In this document: piece by piece, positions 53,290-61,775 of the stretch | How positions within the stretch are numbered: position 1 is the stretch's first letter | Layout: every line of letters begins with the position of its first letter | From: Dictyobacter formicarum | GTDB taxonomy: Bacteria; Chloroflexota; Ktedonobacteria; Ktedonobacterales; Ktedonobacteraceae | Length of the DNA: 64,000 nt | Assembly: GCF_016587435.1 (NCBI RefSeq) | Contig: NZ_BNJJ01000001.1 | Location: 186,001 to 250,000 of the forward strand | Direction of reading: 5' to 3' | Made by a program: the position numbers and the translations under genes | Notes under the pieces: generated by a model | The model's input: only the letters and a program-made list of their open reading frames with translations | What the model was told of the DNA's origin: nothing | The model's database searches: none

Positions 53290-53331
53290 TTTCTATTTGA
53301 CTTTCTTTTTATTATGTGTTACTTTCTATTT
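53290..53331. promoter_or_regulatory. Direct repeats, likely DeoR-type operator
   Basis: TTTCTATTT occurs at 53290-53298 and again at 53323-53331, 33 bases apart. A weak plus-strand promoter (TTGACT 53297-53302, TACTTT 53320-53325, 17-base spacer) lies between and overlaps both. DeoR-family proteins often bind widely spaced T-rich direct repeats. Confidence 0.4.
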
Positions 53332-53450
53332 TAGAAACGAAAACAAATCAAAATGTAAGTAACCATTAGAAAAACGAATGTTCATCAGTCAGGTTTGAGA
53401 CGTGATTCACACCCATTGATTGCGACTCATCCGAGTGAAGGAGAAAGCAT

Positions 53451-54155
53451 ATGAGTCTCTGGCAAGTGTTTCCAGACAACCGTCTCCTGGCAGAGCTCTC
53501 GCTCTGGTCCGCCGATCTTGCTCATCTAGGCGACGAAATAGGAAGAACGCAACGCTATGCAGACCTCTATCATATCGATGCCTCAGACGGTCATTTTGCA
53601 CCGCTACTCTTATTTTTTCCTGATCTGGTTGCCAGGTTACGTCCACTTACCAGGACGCTCTTTCACGTCCATTTGATGGCAGAAGGAGCCGCCCTTTTTC
53701 AGCAGATTGCAGACTTTAGCCGGGCTGGTGCTGATCTCATTACGATCCATGCTGAGAACGGGGCTACAGTACCAGAGGCGCTGGATGCGATTCAACAAGA
53801 GCACGTCGAAGCTGGCCTTGCACTCGGATTAGATACTCCTATCGAAGCCGTGGTTCCCTATCTTGATCGCATCGTTCTCGTCACGATGATGGGAACCGTC
53901 ATCGGGCTGAAAGGACAGAATCTCGCAGCACAAGCATGCCCACGTATTCGTGCCATGCAACGCTTGTTGAACGCTACTGGGTATGCTGACACGATCAAGA
54001 TTGCCGCTGATGGTGGCATTCGTGAGCAGACGGTTTCCGCTTTACGCGCAGCCGGAGCCGATACGGTCGTAATGGGGTCACTGGCCTATAACAGTGTGGA
54101 CCTCGACCAGACCTTTCAATGGCTCTGGTCGTTACCAGAACCGACGCGGGAATGA
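53451..54155 (+). CDS. Ribulose-/allulose-phosphate 3-epimerase family protein
   Basis: A 234-residue TIM-barrel epimerase. LSLWSADLAHLGDEI is the N-terminal strand motif, HIDASDGHFAP holds the first metal histidine and aspartate, FHVHLMAEG has the second histidine, GADLITIHAE the third, and IAADGGI with GADTVVMGS closes the barrel with the second catalytic aspartate and the phosphate site. It should interconvert ketose 5- or 6-phosphates at C3. Membership in the RPE fold is sure; whether the substrate is ribulose-5-P or a hexulose-6-P such as allulose-6-P is open, but the context favours a catabolic hexulose. GAAGGAG lies 6 bases before the ATG. First gene of a three-gene operon opposite the DeoR gene. 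Confidence 0.88.
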   Translation: MSLWQVFPDNRLLAELSLWSADLAHLGDEIGRTQRYADLYHIDASDGHFAPLLLFFPDLVARLRPLTRTLFHVHLMAEGAALFQQIADFSRAGADLITIHAENGATVPEALDAIQQEHVEAGLALGLDTPIEAVVPYLDRIVLVTMMGTVIGLKGQNLAAQACPRIRAMQRLLNATGYADTIKIAADGGIREQTVSALRAAGADTVVMGSLAYNSVDLDQTFQWLWSLPEPTRE

Positions 54156-54243
54156 AGCCTTTGCATTTCACACGGATCTTCCTGGAGAGCAACAACAGCC
54201 TCAAGGAGATAGAGGACGCGGACCAGGAAAACAGGGAAAGAAG

Positions 54244-55320
54244 ATGATCGAGAAAGAAGCACGATTACTCAGAATAGGGGTGGTAGGAGCAGGCCCAATT
54301 GCACAGGCAGCTCATTTTGAAGCCTGTCGCAAGGCACGTAACGCTGAATTGTACGCCATCTGTGATCTGGCAGACGACCTGGTCACCCAGATGGCTGCGA
54401 TCCACCATCCACACGTCACCTATCTGGACTACGACGAGATGCTCGCAGATCCGCACGTCGAAGCGATCATTGTGGCGACAGCCGACCAGTTTCACACCTC
54501 CATGGCTTCCAGGGCACTTGCTGCTGGCAAGCATGTGCTGGTAGAAAAACCGCTTGGCGTGAGCGTTGAGGAGTGTGAAGCGCTGCGCAAGGATGTTCAG
54601 GCATCTGGGCGCCTGCTCCAGGTCGGAACAATGAAGCGCTTTGATCCGGGCATTGCCTTCGCCCATCAGTTCATTCAAGAAGAGATCGGACAACTCCTTG
54701 CCCTCAAAGCCTGGTATTGCGACTCCACCTACCGCTACGTCGAGACTGACAATCTCCAACCCATTCCCGTGATGAGTACTCATGCTAGACGACCAGCAGG
54801 CAACCCGAAAGCCGACAAACAACGTTACTATTTATTGGGGCACGCCAGTCACCTCGTCGATACGGCCCGCTTTCTGGGTGGCGAGATTGTCCGTGTCCAG
54901 GCCAGGCTTGTCGAGAAGTTTGGGGCCTATTGCTGGTTTGTTGCGGCGGAATTCGCCGATGGCAGCGTTGGGCATCTTGACCTGACGATGGCGGTGCGGA
55001 TGGACTGGCATGAGGGCTTTCAGGTGTACGGGGAATACGGCAGTGTCGTTGGCAAGACCTTCAATCCCTGGTATCTGCGCTCCAGTGAGGTGGAATGTTT
55101 CAGCGTGCATGATGGACAGTATCACCGCGTCCTGGGTGCCGATGCCCATGTCTACAAGCGACAAATCGAGGGATTTGCAGAGGCAATTCTGCACGGAGTG
55201 CCTCAGCATGGAGCAAGTATCGAAGACGGGATCGCAGTCGTACGCACCCTCGTGGCTATCTCGCGTTCTGTCGAAACGGGCGCATGGGTCTCCGTGGCCG
55301 ATGTGACAGGAGGCGTGTGA
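54244..55320 (+). CDS. Gfo/Idh/MocA family oxidoreductase
   Basis: A 358-residue NAD(P)-dependent dehydrogenase. LRIGVVGAGPIAQAAH is the dinucleotide motif, followed by AICDLA, VEAIIVATADQFHT and HVLVEKPLG with the normal EKP. The second domain includes LLGHASHLVDTARFLGG, with the catalytic histidine, and FVAAEFADGSVGHLDL. The start at MIEKEARLL fits AGGGA just upstream; the frame open before it overlaps the epimerase gene. Expected reaction: oxidation or reduction of a sugar or inositol hydroxyl in the cytoplasm. It overlaps the following isomerase gene by one base, so both are translated together. Confidence 0.9.
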   Translation: MIEKEARLLRIGVVGAGPIAQAAHFEACRKARNAELYAICDLADDLVTQMAAIHHPHVTYLDYDEMLADPHVEAIIVATADQFHTSMASRALAAGKHVLVEKPLGVSVEECEALRKDVQASGRLLQVGTMKRFDPGIAFAHQFIQEEIGQLLALKAWYCDSTYRYVETDNLQPIPVMSTHARRPAGNPKADKQRYYLLGHASHLVDTARFLGGEIVRVQARLVEKFGAYCWFVAAEFADGSVGHLDLTMAVRMDWHEGFQVYGEYGSVVGKTFNPWYLRSSEVECFSVHDGQYHRVLGADAHVYKRQIEGFAEAILHGVPQHGASIEDGIAVVRTLVAISRSVETGAWVSVADVTGGV

Positions 55321-56147
55321 TGCACCTGGGTATTTTTGCCAGGACGTTTGCTCGTCCGACCATAGAAGACGTGTTCGATGCGGTAAGAGCGCATGGCTTG
55401 AGGTGTGTTCAGTTTAATCTGTCCTGCGCGGGTGTGCCATCTCTCCCAGATGAGATCGCCCCTGCCCTCATCACTCATATTCGCGAGGCAGCGCAGAGCA
55501 GGGACATCGAGATCGCTGCTGTTTCTGGCACCTACAACATGATCCATCCCGATCAAGAGGTGCAACAGAGGGGCCTGCGCCGATTACGGACGTTGGCCGC
55601 TGCCTGTCAGGGTCTGGGAACGGCCATCATTACGCTTTGTACAGGGACACGCGATCCCGTAGATATGTGGCAGTGGCATCCAGAGAACTCTTCTCCTCAG
55701 TCCTGGTCTGATCTCTTACGCGCGATGGAGGCTGCCCTGCGAATCGCTGAGGAAGAGCAGGTGACGCTGGCCTTTGAGCCGGAGCGGGCTAATGTGGTGA
55801 GTACCGCCGCGCACGGTCACGCGTTGCTCGCCGCGATGCAGTCCCAACGACTGAAGGTGGTGATCGATCCTGCGAACCTGGTCGTGCCAGGCGATGAACG
55901 ACCGATGAGCCAGGTCCTCGATGAGGCCTTTGACCTACTGGGAGAGCATATCGTCATCGCCCACGCCAAAGATCGAGGGGCAGATGATACCTTCCGGGCT
56001 GCCGGAGAGGGGATCCTTGACTTTGATCACTATCTGCGTCTCCTTCAGGCAAGCAGTTTCCCTGGCCCCTTGATCATCCATGGTCTGGCTGAAGCGCAGG
56101 TGGACACAGCCCTTCAGTTCATCTATGACAAGCTCCAGAGGAGGTAA
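55320..56147 (+). CDS. Sugar phosphate isomerase/epimerase (xylose-isomerase-like TIM barrel)
   Basis: A 275-residue AP endonuclease 2/xylose isomerase-like barrel. MHLGIFARTF opens the barrel, QFNLSCAG follows, LAFEPER holds a metal glutamate, LKVVIDPANLV the aspartate, and IVIAHAKDRGAD the histidine-x-lysine-aspartate metal and substrate site. Relatives include IolE, IolI and 3-dehydro-sugar isomerases. The start overlaps the previous stop as TGATG with GGAGG upstream. Together with a Gfo/Idh/MocA enzyme it forms the pair common in inositol-like and 3-keto-sugar pathways. Last gene of the operon. Confidence 0.88.
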   Translation: MHLGIFARTFARPTIEDVFDAVRAHGLRCVQFNLSCAGVPSLPDEIAPALITHIREAAQSRDIEIAAVSGTYNMIHPDQEVQQRGLRRLRTLAAACQGLGTAIITLCTGTRDPVDMWQWHPENSSPQSWSDLLRAMEAALRIAEEEQVTLAFEPERANVVSTAAHGHALLAAMQSQRLKVVIDPANLVVPGDERPMSQVLDEAFDLLGEHIVIAHAKDRGADDTFRAAGEGILDFDHYLRLLQASSFPGPLIIHGLAEAQVDTALQFIYDKLQRR

Positions 56148-56282
56148 ACACCACATGCCATTCTTGCTCATGCCATTGCAGGTGCCACGCTGAAACAGAT
56201 CACATCAAAGTCCATCGATGCTCAGCAGCACGCAAGAGATATTCAGCACGCTATTGAGCACTTCTTGCTGGGTCTGATGTGA
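56148..56282 (+). pseudogene. Possible C-terminal remnant of a TetR-type regulator
   Basis: Directly after the isomerase stop, and by chance in its frame, 43 codons read HAILAHAIAGATLKQITSKS, then IDAQQHARDIQHAIEHFLLGLM and a stop. The helix pattern is like the last two helices of TetR-family proteins. No start codon or DNA-binding part is present. The assignment is tentative. Confidence 0.4.
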
Positions 56283-56614
56283 AGATGGACACAGTATGGA
56301 GAAGAATTTACCTTCTGCGAGCGTAGTCTTGAGGGGAGATGAAGAACTGCATATTTCCACAGCGAGTACAGACCAGAGCTTGTATAGGAACTCCGTGTGG
56401 AAAAGAATAAGTATGCCGGATTTGTCGTATAGATGAAGTGTAACAATAATAGTTCAATTGATTATTCAGCCCATCCCATTGGCCAGATATTGCCAGGATT
56501 TATATTCTAGTAGTACTAAATGCCACAGAAAAGTATATACTATAACAAGTTAAAAACACGTAGTTGCAGTCAAAAATGGCTAATATATCTTGCGTAGAAT
56601 GGACGGTACTCATA
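56283..56614. other. Intergenic region upstream of the pentapeptide gene
   Basis: About 330 bases, AT-rich in the right half. A TATACT box at 56536-56541, about 75 bases before the chosen start, may be a -10; no matching -35 is seen. No coding frame is supported. Confidence 0.35.
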
Positions 56615-57988
56615 ATGAATAGTCAGCAACAATCTATAGAAGGAACGCAAACCGCCTTTGCGGCTCCATCCTGGCGTAAGGAGCCAGAGATCGAAAGTAC
56701 ACGGCAGGATTTTTTGCGTCAATGCTTAGCAATTGTCCCTGATGTTCAACAAAATATCTATCCATTTAAAAGTATAAAACTCACAAGGGCTGATATAGAA
56801 TGGCTGCTGATAAACTATGAGCAAGGCCGCGGCCCTATCGATTGGAGTGATCCGACCCAGCGAGAGCGACAAGGACTTGACCTTCGTGGAGCAGATCTGC
56901 GACGCGTCAACTTGCGTGGCCTACCACTTGCCTGCCTGCGTGGTGGCCTGACCCAAAAAGAGTGGATCGCAGCCACACTTGAGCAGCGAGAACAGGCAGC
57001 CATACACCTGGAACAGGCAGATTTGAGCGAGGCCCATTTGGAAGGGGCGATCCTACGCGGCGCGTTCCTGCAACATGCCTCGCTTCGCTACACATATATG
57101 CAGAAAGCGACGCTCTTTCAAGCCCACTTAGAGCAGGCTTATCTGCGCAGGGCGCATCTCGAAGGAGCCAATATGATGTATGCACACATGGAAGGGGCTT
57201 ATCTGCGCAAAGCCTGTCTCACAGGAGCTGACCTGCGTAATGCTCATTTCGATAGTGCCACTGCCCTCGAAAAAGTTACGCTGTATGATAAACAATGGGG
57301 CTGTGTGCTGCTTGCTGATATCCACTGGAACGATTGTAGCCTCTCGCTTATCAACTGGAAGCGCATGGTACCGTTGGGCGATGAGGCACAGGTCCGCGCT
57401 TTATCAATACGCGAAGACAGTAAGAAATCAGTCAAAGAAAAACAGCGGCATATGGATAGGTATCATGGCGCTGCTCGCGCCAACCGTCAACTCGCCAATG
57501 CCATGCGCTCACAAGGTATGAGTGAAGAAGCCGTTCCTTTTGCCTATCGCGGTCTGGTCTTACAGCGCGCTATCCTCTGGCTCTATCTCATCTGGGGAAC
57601 CGACATCTTCTTTGAAAATGAAGGAGAACATACAGGCTTCCATCGGCGGTTACATGCTCTGTGGGGGAGAATACATGCGGGCGCCTCTTATCTCTTCTCC
57701 TGGTTTCTCGATATTCTGGCTGGCTATGGCTACAAACCCGAAAGAAGCCTGGGTATTTATCTCTTCACAGTAATAGCTTTTGCTGGCAGCTACCACTTCA
57801 CGGGCGGACTTTCATGGAACGAAGCGCTGATCTTCAGCATCACCTCGTTTCATGGGCGTGGCTTTCTCCCGGGAACCTACTCGCTCGCCAACCCTGAAAC
57901 AGCGCTCGCGGCCTATGAAGGGATCATCGGACTTTTTATCGAGGTCAGCTTTGTCGCGACATTCACCCAACGCTTCTTTGGGAGATAA
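56615..57988 (+). CDS. Pentapeptide-repeat protein with C-terminal two-helix channel-like domain
   Basis: A 457-residue protein. The N-terminal 75 residues are not recognised. From about 80 to 215 it has pentapeptide repeats of the A[DN]LxxA form (LRGADLRRVNLRGL, LSEAHLEGAILRGAFLQHASL, LRRAHLEGANMMYAHMEGAYLRKA), which fold as a right-handed beta-helix. The C-terminal 110 residues have two hydrophobic helices around ALIFSITSFHGRGFLPGTYSL, a layout like two-helix potassium-channel-type domains but without a true TVGYG filter. Likely a membrane protein with a helical-prism cytoplasmic domain. Start is uncertain: MNSQQQS is chosen, and an ATG or TTG up to 17 codons earlier is possible. Confidence 0.75.
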   Translation: MNSQQQSIEGTQTAFAAPSWRKEPEIESTRQDFLRQCLAIVPDVQQNIYPFKSIKLTRADIEWLLINYEQGRGPIDWSDPTQRERQGLDLRGADLRRVNLRGLPLACLRGGLTQKEWIAATLEQREQAAIHLEQADLSEAHLEGAILRGAFLQHASLRYTYMQKATLFQAHLEQAYLRRAHLEGANMMYAHMEGAYLRKACLTGADLRNAHFDSATALEKVTLYDKQWGCVLLADIHWNDCSLSLINWKRMVPLGDEAQVRALSIREDSKKSVKEKQRHMDRYHGAARANRQLANAMRSQGMSEEAVPFAYRGLVLQRAILWLYLIWGTDIFFENEGEHTGFHRRLHALWGRIHAGASYLFSWFLDILAGYGYKPERSLGIYLFTVIAFAGSYHFTGGLSWNEALIFSITSFHGRGFLPGTYSLANPETALAAYEGIIGLFIEVSFVATFTQRFFGR

Positions 57989-58072
57989 CATGCAGCGAAA
58001 ATTCACATAGCATTTGACACGACCTGGGCGCACCCCATACCCATCGCGGTCTTGTAGCCGATACCACGATAA

Positions 58073-58210
58073 GTCGCCAACGAAGCGCAGGCGAGAGAAA
58101 TCGTCGCACACGATCCCTTTGTGCTGGCGCGAGTTGTTGAACCGCACCTGCATCCCTGGCATGCCTACTTCAATCAGTATCAAGTTCGAAGCTCTCAATC
58201 AGGAAGCTAA
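58073..58210 (+). pseudogene. C-terminal remnant of a YciI-like gene
   Basis: A frame of 45 codons reads EAQAREIVAHDPFVLARVVE, then PHLHPWHAYFNQYQ. The DPF motif and the tryptophan-containing end are typical of YCII-family dimeric alpha/beta proteins. Upstream codons contain stops (TAA 58070) and no start exists. The identification rests on a short match and is moderate. Confidence 0.4.
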
Positions 58211-58260
58211 CGCGGCAGCCATCTACGCTTGAGATTCAGACATGTTCTTTCTCCTCATTA

Positions 58261-58722
58261 TCAGGTTCTGGGGACGTGCCCTGGTGCCTGCTCTCCGCAA
58301 GGCCATGTTCGCGTGGGCGAAGACCGGGTGCTGAACGGGTGACAATCCGCTGGGACCCGAACGGCTTCGCCCTGGCCTCCATCATTGGGACCACCCCAGA
58401 ACCCCACATGCACGCATGAGCTTTGCAAGCCCGCACGACAGAATTCGCAGGTGCCATCCGATGTCACGAAAGGTGAGATCACGCGATCCCCTTTTTTGAT
58501 GGTGCGCACCTCCGCCCCGGCCTCCTCGACAATCCCCATCCACTCGTGCCCCATGCGATCTCCCGGCTTACGTGGATCGATACCGCGATAGGATCACAGA
58601 TCCGAGCCACAAATACACGCATGCGTCACACGGGCCACCACATCGGTTGGTGCCTGAATGATGGGATCGGGGACCTGGTCGATGCGCATATCTCTGGGTC
58701 CATGATAAACGGTTGCTCTCAT
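58261..58722 (-). pseudogene. Decayed zinc-dependent alcohol dehydrogenase
   Basis: Starts with a good AAAGGAG site and ATG at 58722 and reads MRATVYHGPRDMRI, then HACICGSDL. Here the expected tryptophan codon is TGA (58596-58594). After it the frame continues with GHEWMGIVEEAG, KKGDRVISPF and GTCEFCRAGLQSSC, the catalytic-zinc glutamate and the start of the structural-zinc cysteines. After QGEAVRVP homology is lost and the frame ends at 58261. The coenzyme domain (about 200 residues) is missing, so both a nonsense change and a 3' deletion have inactivated it. Confidence 0.82.
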
Positions 58723-58757
58723 ATTTTCTCCTTTGGGATCTGCTTCTTCTGACAGAG

Positions 58758-59762
58758 CTAGCGGAATGCTATATCTTTGTCGCGCTCACGGGGGAGCTGA
58801 TACCAGATATCATCACAGGCTGCCAGCAGCTGCTCATCGAGGGTAAGATCAGCGGCGGGGAGCGTTTGATCAAGTTGCTCAGCTTTGCTCGCCCCCACAA
58901 TGGCAGAGGTAATTGCCGATTGAGCCAACACCCAGGCCAGAGCCACCTGCGCCACCTGCACATGGCGCTCATCACACAACTGCTTGAGCTGGTTCACGGC
59001 ACGCATCTGCGCCTCCTGCCAGTAGCGAGCACGATAAAGCTGTCCGGCATGATCAAGTGTAAAGCGTGTTCCCTCCTGAGGAGCTTGTCCGGGCTGATAG
59101 CGTCCGGTGAGCACACCGCCTGCCAGCGGATTGTAGCTAATCACACCGATCCCCTGATCCTGAGCCAGCGGGAACAGCTCCGCTTCAATGTGACGGAACA
59201 ACAGATTGTAGCGCGGCTGCACCGAATCGAAGCGCGCCAGTCCCAGTATATCGCTAGTCCACAACGCTTTGGCTAGCAACCAGGCGGGATAGTTGGAGCA
59301 GCCGATATAGCGCACTTTGCCACTATGAACCAGGTCATTCAGCGCTCCGAGCGTCTCATCGAGTGGCGTTTCATAATCGGGAAAATGCATCTGATACAGA
59401 TCGATATAGTCGGTCTGCAAACGGCGTAGGCTGGCCTCAACCGCCTGGAAGATATGCTTGCGCGACCCACCACGATCATTGGGACCAGTACCCATCGGGA
59501 AAAAGAACTTGGTAGCCAGCACAATCTGTTCGCGTCGCCCTTTGAGCCAGTTGCCGATATATTCTTCGGTGCGGCCCTGGGTCTCCAGAGCACCGCCAAT
59601 TGGATAGGCATCAGCGGTATCAAAGAAGGTAACACCAGAGTCGAACGCTTTGTCCATAATGGCGCGTGACGTCGGTTCATCGCACTGGTTTCCAAAAGTC
59701 ATCGTCCCAAGACAGATTTCCGAAACCTTTAAGCCCGTGCGTCCTAAACGGTTGATTTTCAT
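58758..59762 (-). CDS. Aldo/keto reductase
   Basis: A 334-residue NADPH-dependent (alpha/beta)8-barrel reductase. The catalytic tetrad can be read as Asp in FFDTADAYP, Tyr in the same segment, Lys in LATKFFF and His in YQMHFPD. The NADPH site is near VQPRYNLLFR, GVISYNPLAGGVLTGRY and SAIVGASKAEQLDQ. Length and motifs fit the AKR11/YhdN-like class that reduces aldehydes or ketones. GTGAGGAG lies about 6 bases before the ATG. It starts a unit that probably once ran into the decayed alcohol dehydrogenase, whose start lies in the same direction downstream. Confidence 0.93.
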   Translation of the reverse strand: MKINRLGRTGLKVSEICLGTMTFGNQCDEPTSRAIMDKAFDSGVTFFDTADAYPIGGALETQGRTEEYIGNWLKGRREQIVLATKFFFPMGTGPNDRGGSRKHIFQAVEASLRRLQTDYIDLYQMHFPDYETPLDETLGALNDLVHSGKVRYIGCSNYPAWLLAKALWTSDILGLARFDSVQPRYNLLFRHIEAELFPLAQDQGIGVISYNPLAGGVLTGRYQPGQAPQEGTRFTLDHAGQLYRARYWQEAQMRAVNQLKQLCDERHVQVAQVALAWVLAQSAITSAIVGASKAEQLDQTLPAADLTLDEQLLAACDDIWYQLPRERDKDIAFR

Positions 59763-60116
59763 ACTGTTCTCCTCACATTCTGATGAGTTATCCTCTTTAC
59801 TTCTTGTTGTCTATCTGGCAGGTCTCATGCCCTCTCGAAGCCGGTTCTTCCTTTGAAGAAAAGTCCAGCTTGCCTACAAAAGCAGAGGGGCATGTTCTCT
59901 GTCTGGTAGTCATTATAGACGCCCTGGAGCACAGGATGGTAGAATGATTGTCGAAAATGATTGTCTGATTCTGCAAATCTTCCAGACGAACGATGGAGAA
60001 ACAAGAGAAGGGGTTCCGATTAGTTATATCTCCTTCATGCTTAGATAACAATGGTCTCTTGCTGCGCCTGATAACAAAGCACATCCTACTCGATATCATT
60101 TGATGGCTATGTTCTG
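59763..60116. other. Intergenic region without supported gene
   Basis: About 350 bases between the aldo/keto reductase start and the receiver-kinase stop. A minus-strand frame of 100 codons here has no ribosome site or family signature. No hairpin of note. Confidence 0.4.
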
Positions 60117-61736
60117 CTACACGGATAGGCGCAGTTTGTCAGCTAGCAGACTGGCGCAGAGCAGTGCGTGCTCGCGCTGCACCACTGATAGATCGTAAAA
60201 GCGCAGGGTGTTGAGCGCGTGATAGAGCAGGGCCGCATAATACTCGTTCATATGGTCATATGGTTTATGCCCTAAGATGTTCCATGCCAGATCTCGCACA
60301 TGCAGAACTGTCGCATAAGCTTTATCAAGGGCAGCATTATTCGTCGAGAAGCGCGATTCCAGGTCCTTGAGTTGCTGAAAATACTCAATACTACAAAGTG
60401 CCTCCTCCATACGAAGTCGCTCATCCAGAGTCGCTTCGTGTCCCGCAAGTAGTTCGAAGCGTACCACGGAGTCGAGTTGGGAGAGATCGCGTAAAACATG
60501 TCCCTGGCCGGTTCGCAGGAAATCAATGAGCCAGGTGTTGTCGTTTTTATCGAGGAGGATGTTATGTGAGTTCAAGTCGCCGTGTGTGATGCAGGTATAG
60601 GTAGAGTAAATAAGAGGCCGTCGACTTGTGGTGACACGTACAGGATCAGTAAATGTACGCTCTTCATGCAAGTCCTGAAAATGGAGCCGCTGTCCTCTCT
60701 GCACCAACGGACTGAGAGCCTGTAACCCCTGCTCTAAGCGTTCGGGCGTAAAACGAAGGAGTCGCTGATAATCATCTGTCAGGTTAAGAGGCTGCAGGTG
60801 ATTTTTGTCGCCGTACCAGTTACCACATGTCTCATGGAAGAGATTGTCAATCGCCTTCTTAATAGTGGTGCGTTCGGCGTGGTGATAAAATTGCTCAAAG
60901 TCTTCCGGGCTCGTATTAGCAGCCCCCACGAATGAATAGATAATTCCTCCCAGATGCTGTGTCTGGCGCAGATCATGGACAATCGTGCTGCGACCGCCAC
61001 CTATCCTGTGCTCAATGTATTCTTTGAAGTTCGCCTGTTCTTGCTTGATCTTATCAATGCTTCCAAATTTCACAATCACGGTGTTTTTCGCCCCAGCCTT
61101 AGTAAATGGCTGCACTGAGAGCACACCGGTGGCACTTTGACCGGGAGTAACAGGATGGATCAGAACTCTTTCGGCGTCGTAGAAAAGGCGACAGAGGAGA
61201 TCGTCTAGCTCCCGCCACATTAACTGCTGCAGATCTGTGCCTTTCGCAACCCTCGTTCCATTCATGGCCAGATTGACAACGACATTCTCCTCATCATCGT
61301 TGCCCTGCCAGATTGTATCAAGCGCCAGATTGATCTTCAATTTTTCGGTAAAGACCTCCTCCAGGCTCTCTAACAACGTTTTTTTATTAAAGTTACTCTT
61401 AGAAAGGAAGTCCGCTACTCCATAATTCCTGAACGCCGTGCGCATATACTCTGGTCTATCGTTATTTGAGAGCATGATGATTTTCACCGCCTTACTGAGG
61501 TTGCGGTTCTGGAGTTCTTGCAGGAGTTTTAAACCGTCTTCATTCTCTGGATCATTATCTTCCAGGCGAATATCGAGTATAAGAATGTGATAAAGATCTT
61601 TTGTTAGCAGTTCAAGAGCCTCGTCCGCTGAGGCAGCAGCCTGGGCGAAATAACCGTTGCGCAGCAGCGTTACGACTGGTTCACTCCGCCAATTTTCTTC
61701 ATCATCGACGATCAGGACGCGTCCTTGTCTTGACAT
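60117..61736 (-). CDS. Receiver domain fused to APH-like kinase domain (TCAD9-like)
   Basis: A 539-residue signalling protein. Residues 1-125 are a response-regulator receiver with the acidic pair Asp11-Asp12, the phosphoacceptor Asp55 in LILDIRLED and a later Ser-Lys. Residues from about 150 carry a kinase-like fold of the aminoglycoside/choline kinase group: VIVKFGSIDKI as the nucleotide lysine strand, HGDLNSHNIL (385-394) as the catalytic loop and WLIDF (Asp near 405) as the metal motif. The nearest named relative I know is the ternary complex-associated domain TCAD9, described in effector-associated, NTP-dependent conflict systems. The gene lies 39 bases after the histidine kinase, which is its likely phosphodonor. 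Substrate of the kinase part is unknown. Confidence 0.75.
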   Translation of the reverse strand: MSRQGRVLIVDDEENWRSEPVVTLLRNGYFAQAAASADEALELLTKDLYHILILDIRLEDNDPENEDGLKLLQELQNRNLSKAVKIIMLSNNDRPEYMRTAFRNYGVADFLSKSNFNKKTLLESLEEVFTEKLKINLALDTIWQGNDDEENVVVNLAMNGTRVAKGTDLQQLMWRELDDLLCRLFYDAERVLIHPVTPGQSATGVLSVQPFTKAGAKNTVIVKFGSIDKIKQEQANFKEYIEHRIGGGRSTIVHDLRQTQHLGGIIYSFVGAANTSPEDFEQFYHHAERTTIKKAIDNLFHETCGNWYGDKNHLQPLNLTDDYQRLLRFTPERLEQGLQALSPLVQRGQRLHFQDLHEERTFTDPVRVTTSRRPLIYSTYTCITHGDLNSHNILLDKNDNTWLIDFLRTGQGHVLRDLSQLDSVVRFELLAGHEATLDERLRMEEALCSIEYFQQLKDLESRFSTNNAALDKAYATVLHVRDLAWNILGHKPYDHMNEYYAALLYHALNTLRFYDLSVVQREHALLCASLLADKLRLSV

Positions 61737-61775
61737 ACTCAGTGTTTATCCTTCTACTATTTAAAAACGAAGCTT

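Noticed and set aside
57812..58198. 128-codon minus-strand frame after the pentapeptide gene
   Set aside because: It overlaps the end of the pentapeptide gene and the YciI-like remnant and has no recognised motif of its own.
59797..60099. 100-codon minus-strand frame
   Set aside because: No ribosome site and no similarity to known proteins; codon use is unlike the neighbours.
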